Notes: a model not told the origin generated them from the sequence alone. DNA of 64,000 bases from Dyadobacter crusticola DSM 16708 (GCF_000701505.1 NZ_KL370786.1:512468-576467); one strand, 5' to 3'; shown: positions 24,852-34,946, counted from the first letter of the stretch. Made by a program: numbers and translations.

Positions 24852-27374
24852 TCACCAGGAAACCACCAAACTCCCCGTTATGTTTTCAACCACAAAATGT
24901 TTCCCCAATTTCGAATCGCCTTCCTTAAAAGTGATCTTGCCTTCTTTCCAGGGATAGTTCGCATTCAGATAAGCGTGAAAATCTTTCGCAGTCACCTTAT
25001 CGTCCGCATAAATCCGAACCGTAGCATTCTTCAAGCCACTCACTCTGTACCGTTTAGAGATACCCAGCTCGCCTGAATGCAATTCTTTGTAAGAAACGAT
25101 CCCGTCATTTTGCTCAATAAAAACACGTGACTCCCGATTCCAGGAAGTCGGCAAAGTGTACGCAGAATGTCCCTTATCCAGCTTGGTTTCAAGCCCCAAA
25201 AGCAGCGGCGCACCTTGCGGCAATTTGAACGTGTTGCGGATCGTGCTATTCGGATTATAGCCAGAGAAAATGAACGCATTATTACTTCTGGAAACCGTCA
25301 AAACCGGGTTTTTTACACTCGGATCTTCTTTTTCAATGGCGAAAGTCATTCCAAATTCCTGCAAGATGTAGCGCATCAAGAGTGGCCCGGTAAAAAGTTT
25401 GGAAGGATCATCGGGTGTCAGCAATTTGCCGCCGGTAAACTTGCTCGAATTCGTCCCGCGCACATATGCCACTTTGCCGCCCTTCCAATCCGGTTTTTGC
25501 CTCACCCAAGCCGCATCGCGCGACTGGCCGGACTGCGTCATCTGCGCCAGGATCTTTGTCCCTGCATCTTTCGCGTCTTTCACATTCGTAGCAATGCCGC
25601 CGCCCGAAAACAGCGCGCTGTGGACGATCTTGGTTGGATAGGCGACACTCATTTTATCTCCCGCATAAGTGGATTTAATGTTAAACTCACCATCCAATGC
25701 TGCTGCATTCTGCAAATTCAACAAATCAAGAAACGCTTTCCCGGCATGACCAGCCGGCCCGTAGACGAGCAGCTTCCCGCCATTTTGTACAAAGGAAATC
25801 AGCGACTTTTCCAGCTCAGAATCGGGATCCGGCACTATGGTGACCAGCACCGATTCTTTGAAAGATGCGGGATTGTTCTTGATCACATTTTGAAATGAAC
25901 CCGTCGAAACGACTGTATTCAGCGGCATTCCGTTGTTAATAGCCTGGCGGATCAGCCAGTCGCCGTAATAGATTTCCGGCAGCCGGTCTTTGTATTTGTA
26001 AGCCCATTCGTGGTATTCGTCAAACGGATACACCCACACCAGCGGACCCGGCGCGGTTGGTGAATCGTACCTGCCTTTGAGAATATGCGGGGTAACTTCA
26101 TCAGGAACCTGCGTGGGCATGTTGCCGTAAGAATCGTCAATGCTCAGGAAATTCAAATGCGTTGGCAGCTTTACTTCTCCTTTTTTATTGATCCGGGAAA
26201 CGGCCATCGGCAGGTAAATATCGTGCGGCTCACGTCCGTAACGGTCCAGCCAAGGGCTGTTGAGCCACCACGGATCGTGCGTATAATACCGGAAAAGGTA
26301 GCGCTCATCGGGCAGCTCGGCCATTCTCGACATATACCCCACCATTTCCAAACCAAAATCACCGTCCAATGCAGCCCACGGAGAATTCGGCGGGGGCAAC
26401 AGATTTTTGTCTTTATAAATCGATTTCAAATCAACCCCGTCCCGCGCCAGGTCTGCACCCGTTGAAAGGTTTGTTCCCCTGGTTTGAATCTGTATATCAG
26501 GACATTCCGCCCGGAAGTATCTCCAAAAACCTGCGATTTTATCCTTGGTAGCATCCAATTTCGCCTGATCAAAACCCTTCCCATCGAAGATCGCGCCCGT
26601 GGAAGACCAGCCTTCTACGCCAAAGCCAAAACCATTGCTTAGCCATAGAAAGTCAAAGCCCATATCAGCCAGGAAACGCTTGCTTTGTCTGCCGAGGAAT
26701 GTGCCAAATGGCGTGTTCGCCGGGATACCTTTCGGAAATTCGGCATAAGATTCACTGTCTGCATTCAACACCGAGTAGCAGCTCACCATGGTGTTATGCC
26801 CCATTGCGCTGCCGCCCAGGATCTCGGGATGTTTTTTGTACTTGAAGTCAGACTTGGCAAACTCCGGTCCCGGATCAAATGTTTCACCCACCAGAATCGG
26901 TTTGCCCGTCACTTTTTTTCCTTCTTCTTTTAATGTCTGAACAATGAATTTCAGGTCGCCGTATGTGAATTTGGGAGGGTCGGGGAGGTATAAGTAAGCG
27001 CGCTCGTGAATCGATAATTCCTTTGGGCCGGAGTTCACGGCATGCTTTGTATTGGGGTTACCCATATACTGCGCCCATTCCAGCGGCTGCGTCGGAGTAC
27101 CTTTATAGTCAAGAATTTCCGATCCGTCGCCCGTCCACAACATGACCGAAACCGTGTCCGTATGACGCAGCAGCGAATGCCATTGGACGAACATTTCCCT
27201 GGCAACTTCGCGGATATAGGCTTTGTCATTTTTCTTGAAAGGTTTCAGCGAAACCTCCAAGGTAATGTTGTTGAAATTTTTGCCTTTGAGTGTTGCGAGC
27301 TCATACTGCGCATGAACCCGGGTAAGGCTCATGCAGAATATGAAGAAGACTATTAACGACTTAATACCCTGCAT
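24852..27374 (-). CDS. Secreted GH-like TIM-barrel protein of unrecognised family
   Basis: The 840-residue product has a signal peptide ending near VHAQ and begins with NITLEVSLKPFKKND and VSVMLWTGDGSEILDY, blocks I associate with conserved but uncharacterised proteins of several phyla. The first ~450 residues look like an alpha/beta barrel with acidic-aromatic motifs (LVGETFDPGPEF, WLSNGFGFG, ALDGDFGLEMVGYM, LSIDDSYGNMP, YPFDEYHEWAY). Residues ~500-600 resemble a class-I-amidotransferase-like fold (TIVPDPDSELEKSLISFVQNGGKLLVYGP), as in some glycosidases. The C-terminal ~150 residues are beta-rich. It overlaps susD by 14 nt, so it belongs to the operon and is likely an undescribed glycosidase. 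Confidence 0.75.
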   Translation of the reverse strand: MQGIKSLIVFFIFCMSLTRVHAQYELATLKGKNFNNITLEVSLKPFKKNDKAYIREVAREMFVQWHSLLRHTDTVSVMLWTGDGSEILDYKGTPTQPLEWAQYMGNPNTKHAVNSGPKELSIHERAYLYLPDPPKFTYGDLKFIVQTLKEEGKKVTGKPILVGETFDPGPEFAKSDFKYKKHPEILGGSAMGHNTMVSCYSVLNADSESYAEFPKGIPANTPFGTFLGRQSKRFLADMGFDFLWLSNGFGFGVEGWSSTGAIFDGKGFDQAKLDATKDKIAGFWRYFRAECPDIQIQTRGTNLSTGADLARDGVDLKSIYKDKNLLPPPNSPWAALDGDFGLEMVGYMSRMAELPDERYLFRYYTHDPWWLNSPWLDRYGREPHDIYLPMAVSRINKKGEVKLPTHLNFLSIDDSYGNMPTQVPDEVTPHILKGRYDSPTAPGPLVWVYPFDEYHEWAYKYKDRLPEIYYGDWLIRQAINNGMPLNTVVSTGSFQNVIKNNPASFKESVLVTIVPDPDSELEKSLISFVQNGGKLLVYGPAGHAGKAFLDLLNLQNAAALDGEFNIKSTYAGDKMSVAYPTKIVHSALFSGGGIATNVKDAKDAGTKILAQMTQSGQSRDAAWVRQKPDWKGGKVAYVRGTNSSKFTGGKLLTPDDPSKLFTGPLLMRYILQEFGMTFAIEKEDPSVKNPVLTVSRSNNAFIFSGYNPNSTIRNTFKLPQGAPLLLGLETKLDKGHSAYTLPTSWNRESRVFIEQNDGIVSYKELHSGELGISKRYRVSGLKNATVRIYADDKVTAKDFHAYLNANYPWKEGKITFKEGDSKLGKHFVVENITGSLVVSW

Positions 27375-28797
27375 TTTGTTTCAGTTTACTGTTCAATTCG
27401 ATTTCTGCCAATGGGATCGGGAAAAGGACTTCGTGCTCGGCTACCGAGAAATTCTGATTTTTACTCGTATAATATGTATTCAGAACTTCCCTGGCGCGTC
27501 CTGTCCGGATCAGGTCAAACCAGCGCTGGCCTTCAAACATGAATTCAACCCGCCGCTCTTTTTCCATTGCCGTGCGAAACTGTGCCTGGTTTAACCCAGC
27601 CAGCTCAGGCAATCCGACCCGCGTGCGGATCGTATTCAAAAAGGGCAGCGCCTGAACCGTTTTACTTTGTTCATTCAAAGCCTCGGCGTACATCAGCAGC
27701 ACATCTGCATAGCGCATTACCGTGAATGCAACTGCGCCATCGGAGGTTTCCACGACTTTAAAATCCACGAATTTCAATGCATAACGCGCCGGAGATTTGC
27801 TGCCATTGATCAGCCGCACCGAGTCGTTTACTGAGGTTGCTTTTCTTTTGTCGCCCGTCTCATAAGCATTAAATAAGCTCAGTGACGGCGTAATGCGGCC
27901 GGAGCCTTGCAGGTTATTAGGGAAAATCGCCATGCTGGTAATAGCCGGCGTGAAAAGTGCGGAATAATTGTTACCCAGGCTGCGGCCACGGATAAACTGT
28001 ATCTCAAAAAGCGATTCTTTCAAATTGTTATTTCCTTCTGAAAACAAAGCCGCATAGTTCTCGTGAAGACTGTATTGGTTCAAATCAATGACCTCTTTCA
28101 GTTTGGCTTCTGCCGCTGCATAGTTCCTCCGCGTCAAATGCACCTTTCCGATCAAAGCCTTTACAGTTCCGATCGACGCGTGCGTTTTATCGTTGTTTAA
28201 AGTGGCCGGCATCAACCCTTCTGCGCTTGTCAGATCACTCATTATCAACTCATAAACCTGATCGACAGGCTTGCGGCTGAGGTCTGCGGCCTGTATTTCG
28301 CCCGGGTTACCGAATTCCTGTTCAGTAATGGGCACATCGCCGAAAAGCTGCACCAGATAAAAATAGCTGAACGCCCGCAGGAAGCGCGTCTCGCCGATGA
28401 TCTTGTTTTTGGCAGCTGCATCAAAATCGACGCTTTCAATGCGGTTCAGGATCGTGTTGCATCTAGAAATCGTCACAAAGCAGGTGTTCCAGATACCTCT
28501 TACCATGTTGTTTGTAGAAGTCAATGCGTTTTGCTCAAACTGCATTTCATCCACAGTTGGCGAGGACCAGTTGATCTCCGCATTGTCGGTCCGGAGCTCG
28601 GCTGCATACAGGATGGCGCTGCCGCTGTAAAGACCGCGAAAACTGCTGTATGCACCAATCAGAGCTCTTTCAAAATCGTTTTGGGTTTTGTAAAAAACAT
28701 TATTGCTGATCTGATGCTCGGGAACCAGGTCCAGAAAATCGTTACAGGATGAAAGGCTGGTCAGCATCAATACCAGCGCGAGAATATTCCTTTTCAT
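27361..28797 (-). CDS. SusD/RagB-family glycan-binding lipoprotein
   Basis: The 478-residue product has a lipobox (LTSLSSC, Cys18) and the SusD layout: NDFLDLVPEHQISNNVFYKTQNDFERALIGAYSSF, TPR-like helices (for example KVHLTRRNYAAAEAKLKEVI) and the C-terminal SusD block (YADVLLMYAEALNEQ, RRVEFMFEGQRWFDLIRTGRA). It forms the surface lid of the SusC transporter encoded 24 bp upstream and captures oligosaccharides released by the neighbouring hydrolases. Confidence 0.96.
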   Translation of the reverse strand: MKRNILALVLMLTSLSSCNDFLDLVPEHQISNNVFYKTQNDFERALIGAYSSFRGLYSGSAILYAAELRTDNAEINWSSPTVDEMQFEQNALTSTNNMVRGIWNTCFVTISRCNTILNRIESVDFDAAAKNKIIGETRFLRAFSYFYLVQLFGDVPITEQEFGNPGEIQAADLSRKPVDQVYELIMSDLTSAEGLMPATLNNDKTHASIGTVKALIGKVHLTRRNYAAAEAKLKEVIDLNQYSLHENYAALFSEGNNNLKESLFEIQFIRGRSLGNNYSALFTPAITSMAIFPNNLQGSGRITPSLSLFNAYETGDKRKATSVNDSVRLINGSKSPARYALKFVDFKVVETSDGAVAFTVMRYADVLLMYAEALNEQSKTVQALPFLNTIRTRVGLPELAGLNQAQFRTAMEKERRVEFMFEGQRWFDLIRTGRAREVLNTYYTSKNQNFSVAEHEVLFPIPLAEIELNSKLKQNAGY

Positions 28798-28821
28798 AGC
28801 ATTCTATGTTAATGGTTGTTT

Positions 28822-31800
28822 TCAAAAACTCACTCTCAGGCCCACGGTGAAGGTTCTCGGGTTAGGGTAGGAGAAGAAATCCACGCCCGTTTGCCCGATA
28901 TTGTCGCCGCCTGTGCTGCCTTCCGGATCATAGCCAGGGTAGTTGGTAAAGGTGAAAAGGTTGGTAACATCCGCGTACAGCGATAAACCCTGCAACCTCA
29001 TTTTCTCTGTAACGGCTCCGGGGAATGTGTAAGCCAGGTTCACATTGCGGATTCGGATGAAGGATCCATCAAACATGTATTTGGTCGTTCCCGCGCTGAA
29101 ACCGAATGCATAATCGTTGCGAATGGCGCGTGAGTATTTTCCGGCACCAGGATCCTCCGGTGACTTCCAGCGATCGGCCATCACGGCAAGCTGGTTTTGT
29201 ACACCCGCGCCGTTGAGTGAAACTTCGCCTCCCTGAAAGTACATTTCGTTGCCCTGCGATCCGTAGATGTTTACGCTTAATGCCAGGTTTTTGTATGAAA
29301 AACGGTGTCCCATTCCCCAGGTAAACTTCGGCCATGGATTTCCTACGATCGTGCGGTCGGCCTGGGTAATGGTGCCGCTGCCGTCTGCATCCTGAAAGCG
29401 ATAATCTCCCGGCTGCACGCGTGGGTGCTGAATAGGATTGGCCTTTACCTCTTCCTGAGTCTGGAAAATGCCAAGAATGTTCAGCAGCCTGAAACTCGCT
29501 ATCGGCTGGCCGACTTCGGCTACCTGATAAGCAGAGGTATTGATCCGCGCAGATTCTGTATTTAGTTTCAAAACCTTGTTCCGGTTAATGCTCAGATTCA
29601 CATCCGAAGTCCACCTGAAATCACCTTTTGCGATGTTCTCCGTGTTTAGGCTGAATTCAATCCCTTTGTTTTCCAGCTCACCCACATTTTGCACCGATGA
29701 AGAGAAGCCGGAAGCAGCAGGCAATGCAACAGATAATAGCAGGTCTTTTTTGTGGGTGCGGTACGCATCCACAGTCAGCGCAATCCTGTTTTTAAACAAA
29801 GCCAAATCAAGACCTACATTGGTTTGGAAAGACTTTTCCCAGCTCAGTACATCATTGGCCAGGGTGGATGGCGAGATGCCCGAAATGTTGGTTCCATTGG
29901 AAACCATCGGAGATATACCCAGCAGACCCAGACTGGCGTAATTGCCGATCAGGTTGTTACCCGAGACACCATAGCTGGCCCTGATTTTCAGATCACTGAC
30001 CGTGTTGCTGTTTTGCAAAAAAGCTTCTTGCGAGACGCGGTATGCAGCCGAAACGGAGGGGAATGCGCCCCATTTGTTTTTTGAGCCAAAGCGCGAGCTT
30101 CCATCCTGACGCATGGTGGCAGTAAGCAGGTACTTATCGGCATAAGAGTAATTCAATCGGGCAAACCACGAGAGCATCGACCATTGCGACATGTAGTCAG
30201 TACCGGTTGTAACAATACCAGCTGCCAGGTAAGGGACATCATCTGTGGGAAAATCCGTCGCGCCGGCTTGCAATACGTCATCGGTATTTTTTTGGGATGA
30301 AAATCCAATCAATGCGTCGAAATCGTGTTTGTCGCCAACTTTTTTACGGTAATTGAGCGTGTTTTCATTCAGCCAGTTGATACTGTTGAATTTGGTCACA
30401 CCCGCCACTGCCGCACCTGTCCGACTGGTTGCCACACCGATTTTAGACGATTTCCACAGGCGCGTCTGATTGCTGGAATAGTTGATGCCGATGGTTGTTT
30501 TAAAAGTCAGCCCGCTTGCAATTTCGTATTCCAGGTAGTTGTTGGTAAAAATATTGGCATTCTTTCGCTTGTCGGAAAACTCGTCGTTGATCAGCAGCAC
30601 GTGCTCCACGGGAATACCTGTGGTAGCTGAAAACTCGGAATAGTAACCGCCTTTGTCATCGTAAACAGGGATCGTCGGGTCGGCTGCAACGGCTGCGGAA
30701 ATGAGTCCGCGGTGCTGCAAATGGCCTTCTGCCCGCGCAAAATCGCCAAAGGAGTAAGTTCCTGAAAAGCTGGTTCCCAGTTTGAGCTTCGGGGTCAGGT
30801 TTACATCCAGATTGGTGCGCATATTGAATTTCTTGAATTTCGAACCAATGATAATACCATCCTGATCCAGGTAGCCGCCCGAAACGAAATAGCGCATATC
30901 ACCTTTATTGCCAGACGCCGAAAGCTGATAGTTCTGTACCAGCGAGTTTCTGAAAATCAGGTCTTGCCAGTCAGTACCATAACCTTTGTCGTCGAATTGT
31001 GACAGGTCGCGAAAAGCGGGTTTGACATACTGCCCTGTTCCACGTTTTTCATTGGGATCGGCTGCATTACCACCTGCAAATACCCACGCATTGTCCCTGC
31101 CTTCGGCGACGAACTCGGCATACTGCCGGGGTGACATCAGGTCCATCTTTTTGGCAAGCTGCTGCAATCCCGTTGAGTGTTCAAAGCTGATATTTGACCG
31201 CCCTCTTGTCCCTCTCTTTGTATTAATGATCACAACGCCATTGGCTCCGCGCGAACCATAGATCGCCGTCGCAGAAGCATCTTTCAAAACCTGAATGGAT
31301 TCAATGTCAGAAGGGTTAATAGTACTCAGCGGATTGACCCTGTTCACGGCGCTGGCACCTACAATGCCGTTTGCCGAATAAGAATCCGACGCGTAATTGG
31401 CTACACTGGAACCGCCGCCTCCCGAGCCGATCGCAAAACCATCCACCACATAGAGCGGCTGGTTTCCTCCGGTAATCGAGTTTACGCCGCGGATCAGCAC
31501 ATTGACATTCCCGCCTGGTGCGCCGGAGGTTTGCGTGATCTGCACACCCGCAACTTTACCTTGCAGCATTTGATCGAAACTGTTCGCAGCCGGAACCGGA
31601 ACCATATCTTTTGAAGAAATCGTCACGATAGAACCAGTCACATCCTTTTTGCGCTGTGTTCCGTAACCCACAACCACCACATCCTGCAACTGCTGCTCAT
31701 CGGCTTTCAAAGCCACATTAATAACCGATTGCGCGCCCACTGTCACCTCCTGGGGAAGGTAGCCAATGAAACTAACCACGATAGTCGCTCCTGAACCGAC

Positions 31801-32028
31801 GGTAAGCTGGTAGCTTCCGTTTGCGTCCGAAGTCGTTCCGTTTGAGCCGCCTTTTTCGGCGATGGTAGCGCCGATCAGTGGCTGCTTGTCTTCGGCTGTG
31901 GTGATCACACCGCGAATTTCCTGTCGGCCCGCTCCCTGCGCGAAAATCGAACAGGCGGGTGATAAGACGAGCAGCAGCAAAAGGCTGGAAAGCTGCCAGA
32001 AGCTTTGATTGATACACTTATTCTTCAT
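28822..32028 (-). CDS. SusC/RagA-family TonB-linked outer-membrane transporter
   Basis: The ATG at 32028 is preferred over an in-frame ATG at 32055 because it starts a normal signal peptide (ending near CSIFAQ). The ~1068-residue protein has a carboxypeptidase-like domain (IRGVITTAEDKQPLIGATI), a TonB-box region (QLQDVVVVGYGTQRKKDVTGS), the plug (VLIRGVNSITGGNQPLYVVDG; DIESIQVLKDASATAIYGSRGANGVVII) and the barrel ending in RTFTVGLRVSF. It imports oligosaccharides with the SusD partner. A palindrome resembling the GntR operator lies 31-44 bp upstream of the start. Confidence 0.97.
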   Translation of the reverse strand: MKNKCINQSFWQLSSLLLLLVLSPACSIFAQGAGRQEIRGVITTAEDKQPLIGATIAEKGGSNGTTSDANGSYQLTVGSGATIVVSFIGYLPQEVTVGAQSVINVALKADEQQLQDVVVVGYGTQRKKDVTGSIVTISSKDMVPVPAANSFDQMLQGKVAGVQITQTSGAPGGNVNVLIRGVNSITGGNQPLYVVDGFAIGSGGGGSSVANYASDSYSANGIVGASAVNRVNPLSTINPSDIESIQVLKDASATAIYGSRGANGVVIINTKRGTRGRSNISFEHSTGLQQLAKKMDLMSPRQYAEFVAEGRDNAWVFAGGNAADPNEKRGTGQYVKPAFRDLSQFDDKGYGTDWQDLIFRNSLVQNYQLSASGNKGDMRYFVSGGYLDQDGIIIGSKFKKFNMRTNLDVNLTPKLKLGTSFSGTYSFGDFARAEGHLQHRGLISAAVAADPTIPVYDDKGGYYSEFSATTGIPVEHVLLINDEFSDKRKNANIFTNNYLEYEIASGLTFKTTIGINYSSNQTRLWKSSKIGVATSRTGAAVAGVTKFNSINWLNENTLNYRKKVGDKHDFDALIGFSSQKNTDDVLQAGATDFPTDDVPYLAAGIVTTGTDYMSQWSMLSWFARLNYSYADKYLLTATMRQDGSSRFGSKNKWGAFPSVSAAYRVSQEAFLQNSNTVSDLKIRASYGVSGNNLIGNYASLGLLGISPMVSNGTNISGISPSTLANDVLSWEKSFQTNVGLDLALFKNRIALTVDAYRTHKKDLLLSVALPAASGFSSSVQNVGELENKGIEFSLNTENIAKGDFRWTSDVNLSINRNKVLKLNTESARINTSAYQVAEVGQPIASFRLLNILGIFQTQEEVKANPIQHPRVQPGDYRFQDADGSGTITQADRTIVGNPWPKFTWGMGHRFSYKNLALSVNIYGSQGNEMYFQGGEVSLNGAGVQNQLAVMADRWKSPEDPGAGKYSRAIRNDYAFGFSAGTTKYMFDGSFIRIRNVNLAYTFPGAVTEKMRLQGLSLYADVTNLFTFTNYPGYDPEGSTGGDNIGQTGVDFFSYPNPRTFTVGLRVSF

Positions 32029-32059
32029 AATGAAAAGGGATTTAGATATTAGCAAGAGG

Positions 32060-32072
32060 TTAATGCGCTTAA
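32060..32072. promoter_or_regulatory. Variant GntR operator upstream of susC
   Basis: TTAATGCGCTTAA is a near-palindrome matching the TTAACGCACTAA sites at 33635 and 34947 in its TTA-R-Y-GC-R-Y core with one extra base. It lies 32 bp upstream of the susC start codon. Confidence 0.45.
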
Positions 32073-32105
32073 TCCTGTAAACAATGTATTACGGTGCCAT
32101 TACAT

Positions 32106-33602
32106 CTATTCTGCGCCAATGACGACTGCTTCCAGATTGAGGTAGTTGGCCACTTTCACGATCGCACTTGCATGATGTCCGACGCCCAGTGCGAAATGGT
32201 GGGTCGGGCCTTCTTTCATCCACCTTTGCAGGAATGTCCGCACATCGGGTTTGAAATAGCCGCGGGTATTGGTGTTGCCGGTAGGAGGAATCGGGCCCTC
32301 AACAGACTGCCCCTCGGCAATTACAAACTTGAATTTTCCATCGTAGGTAGAGTTGATACTCAGCATTGTAATAGGGCCTTCCTTGATCTTGAATTCGACA
32401 CCTGCACCAAATCCAGGCTTACCATGGTATTTGGTTAAGCTGCGCAAAACGGGCTTACCGTCTGCAATAGTGACATTATGCGGGCCATCATGACCTACAA
32501 GCACGAATCCTTCTTTAAAATCGACCGGGTGGAACTCGGCAAAGCTACCGCCTATGCCTAAACGTTCCATGATCAGCATGGCAAAACACGTTTTAAGGTC
32601 CGACTCGCCGCACATTGGAAAACCTGCGCCGGTAAGTAGTGAATTGCCCACGATCAGGTTAGACATCACCGTGCGTGTCTCACTGTTTTCTGCACCTTCG
32701 TAATAATAGGCGAGACCGTCCAGCTTCTTTTCCTGAATGAATTTTTCCAAAGCAACCGTCACCCGGGCAGCCGTTTCCAAATCCGAATCCCTCAGTTTCT
32801 CCGAAATTGGATCAGAAACCGGATCGGGGGTATCGAAGAATTCCAGGATACGTTCTTTCACGGGATCAATTTCATCCGGCGTCGATTTTTGATATTGCGT
32901 TACAATCTCGTGTGCCTCGCATTGCACAATGTGCGCGCCGAAATGCGCTGTGAGCATTGTTGCATCTGAATGCATATCCAGCATCGCCTCGATCGGGTGG
33001 CCGATGTGACCAATGCGCGAAGTTTTGAGATCATGTAAAACAGCCGCGATCCGGCAATATTCTTCGATCTGTGCATCGGCGACCGGATCGTCATAAAGGG
33101 TCCCGATGATCATATCCGGCACTTTTTTACCCATGCGCGCAGCCACACCGGCAAATTCAGGGAGTGAGCAGATGTCATCATTGTAAAGCTGCATGTAAGT
33201 GGACGCGCGGGTGTAATCCATGGCCTGGTCGGGCTGCAATGCGACGAGCACAATCGGAACATTGATACTTTTGATCACAACTCCGAAAGTGTTGGAAGTT
33301 GCGTATGTGACCATGTCGCAGAAGATCAGATCCAGGTTTGCCGCATTGAGCCTCGGTACCAGTTCATAGGCTTTTTCAACGTTATCCACCAGACCGAAAT
33401 CAATCACTTCCGCATACGAGCCGGTTTGTATTTTTTTGATAAAAACTGCCTGCTTGTGCATCATTGCTTCGAGCAGACCATCGAACTGGCTCCAATATTT
33501 GTAATAACCTACGCCGAAAACACCGATACGCGGGCGGGTAGATTTGCGTTTTTCAACAATGGCGGCAGTTGCTTCCTGCCCGTAGGAGATGGGATTCACC
33601 AT
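32106..33602 (-). CDS. L-fucose/L-arabinose isomerase-family protein
   Basis: The 498-residue protein has the FucI/AraA-type architecture: an N-terminal substrate domain (PRIGVFGVGYYKYWSQFDGL), a middle domain (IIGTLYDDPVADAQIEEYC, HIGHPIEAMLDMHSDATML) and a C-terminal region with candidate metal ligands (PMCGESDLKTCFAMLIMERLG; GVGHHASAIVKVANYL). Family members interconvert aldoses and ketoses using Mn2+. No signal peptide is present, so it acts in the cytoplasm on sugars imported by the locus. It lies between the MFS gene (73-bp gap) and susC. Confidence 0.85.
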   Translation of the reverse strand: MVNPISYGQEATAAIVEKRKSTRPRIGVFGVGYYKYWSQFDGLLEAMMHKQAVFIKKIQTGSYAEVIDFGLVDNVEKAYELVPRLNAANLDLIFCDMVTYATSNTFGVVIKSINVPIVLVALQPDQAMDYTRASTYMQLYNDDICSLPEFAGVAARMGKKVPDMIIGTLYDDPVADAQIEEYCRIAAVLHDLKTSRIGHIGHPIEAMLDMHSDATMLTAHFGAHIVQCEAHEIVTQYQKSTPDEIDPVKERILEFFDTPDPVSDPISEKLRDSDLETAARVTVALEKFIQEKKLDGLAYYYEGAENSETRTVMSNLIVGNSLLTGAGFPMCGESDLKTCFAMLIMERLGIGGSFAEFHPVDFKEGFVLVGHDGPHNVTIADGKPVLRSLTKYHGKPGFGAGVEFKIKEGPITMLSINSTYDGKFKFVIAEGQSVEGPIPPTGNTNTRGYFKPDVRTFLQRWMKEGPTHHFALGVGHHASAIVKVANYLNLEAVVIGAE

Positions 33603-33634
33603 TTAAATTAATGTTATGTGTTGTTCTTGAAATC

Positions 33635-33646
33635 TTAACGCACTAA
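33635..33646. promoter_or_regulatory. Probable GntR operator upstream of isomerase gene
   Basis: The 12-bp dyad TTAACGCACTAA (half-sites TTAACG/CACTAA, consensus TTARYGCRYTAA) lies 33 bp before the isomerase start. An identical 12-mer, including the preceding C, precedes the transporter gene. Confidence 0.6.
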
Positions 33647-33675
33647 GTTTTGTGAGGTAAATTTTTTTTTGCAAA

Positions 33676-34941
33676 TCATGGATCAGCTTTCATCACAGCT
33701 GCATCAGCCGGACTATCAAGAGCCTCCTGGAAAAGTGGCTGGATCCTGGGAACGAGGAGCATAAAGCCGATGAACGCGACCGGGTAAAGTACCCCAGAAG
33801 CGATCCACATCGGTTTATACGAATATTCCTGCACGAGTTTTCCGATCATCGGATTGAGCAGCAAACTGGAAATAGCGCCTGCCGTTCCCGAAAGTCCGAC
33901 TACCGTGGAAGTCGCTTTTTGTCCGAAAACATCCGAGATCGAAGTGATATAGTTGGTAATCCAGAAGCCGTGTGCGAACATATAGAGCGCCATTAAACCA
34001 ACTGCTACATAAACCGAAGAAACGTATTCCGTGAATGGAACGGCCAGCGTTAATGCAGCTGCAATGCCCATTACCAATTTTCTCGCTTTATTAATCGTAA
34101 GTCCCGATTTAACCAATTTGTCAGAAATAAATCCACCCAAAATATTGGAAATACCCAGCGCCAGAAACGGCACCCAGAATAAACTTCCAATTTCCTGAAA
34201 AGCCACGCCGCGTACCTCGCTGAGGTATTTTGGAATCCAGAACATCATGAAATACATGACCGGATCGAGCAGAAAGCGCATCAGGATAAAAACCCAGGTC
34301 TCCTTGATTTTTAGCAGGGAGAGCAACGGGATAGCGGCTGTTTTCTTTGCAGTAATCTGTGTTTTAAGGTTTGCGGCAGCACTTTTCCATGGTATCAGTA
34401 ACCAGCCGGCAACCCAGATAAGGCCGACAAGCCCGGGAATAACAAATCCTGCCCGCCAGCCATAATGTTCAGAAATCAGGATGGTGAGCGGCGGGGCGAT
34501 TACTGCGCCGATGGCCGAACCGCCTATTGCTATGCCGTTTGCAAAGGCTCTTTCTTTCTTGTCAAACCAGTCGTAAACCGTCTTTGCAGCTCCGGGGAAA
34601 CACGCGCCTTCACCCAACCCCAGCAAAAATCGAAAGGCAACGAGCTGCGGCAGAGAATTCATCAACCCGTGCAATGCATTGGCCACCGACCATACGCCTA
34701 CAGCAACTGCAAGTCCCTTTTTAGCACCAACCCTGTCGATGATCCACCCACCCATTGTGAACATGAATGCGTAGCTCAATAAGAAGCTGGTGTTCACCCA
34801 GCCATATTCCACATCCGTAAACTGGAATTCCTTCTGGATTTTGAGGATAGCAATCGAGAGTACCTGCCGGTCCAAAAAGCTCAGCCCGGTTGCTATAAAC
34901 AACATCAGAACAACAAACCAACGCATAGAGTGAAGTTTCAT
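33676..34941 (-). CDS. MFS transporter, hexuronate/ACS-like
   Basis: I start at the ATG at 34941, not the in-frame ATG at 35001, because the promoter and operator lie between them. The ~421-residue polytopic protein has twelve predicted membrane helices, the MFS loop 2-3 signature (GGWIIDRVGAKKGL) and LGLGEGACFPGAAKTVYDWFDKKERA, which is typical of the anion:cation symporter group that takes up hexuronates and related acids. It is the first gene of the minus-strand glycan locus and probably carries the released sugar acid or monosaccharide into the cytoplasm. Confidence 0.9.
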   Translation of the reverse strand: MKLHSMRWFVVLMLFIATGLSFLDRQVLSIAILKIQKEFQFTDVEYGWVNTSFLLSYAFMFTMGGWIIDRVGAKKGLAVAVGVWSVANALHGLMNSLPQLVAFRFLLGLGEGACFPGAAKTVYDWFDKKERAFANGIAIGGSAIGAVIAPPLTILISEHYGWRAGFVIPGLVGLIWVAGWLLIPWKSAAANLKTQITAKKTAAIPLLSLLKIKETWVFILMRFLLDPVMYFMMFWIPKYLSEVRGVAFQEIGSLFWVPFLALGISNILGGFISDKLVKSGLTINKARKLVMGIAAALTLAVPFTEYVSSVYVAVGLMALYMFAHGFWITNYITSISDVFGQKATSTVVGLSGTAGAISSLLLNPMIGKLVQEYSYKPMWIASGVLYPVAFIGFMLLVPRIQPLFQEALDSPADAAVMKADP

Positions 34942-34946
34942 ATAGC

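Noticed and set aside
25167-25898. 243-codon open frame opposite the 840-aa GH-like gene
   Set aside because: Antisense shadow; the sense product has signal peptide, operon position and consistent codon use.
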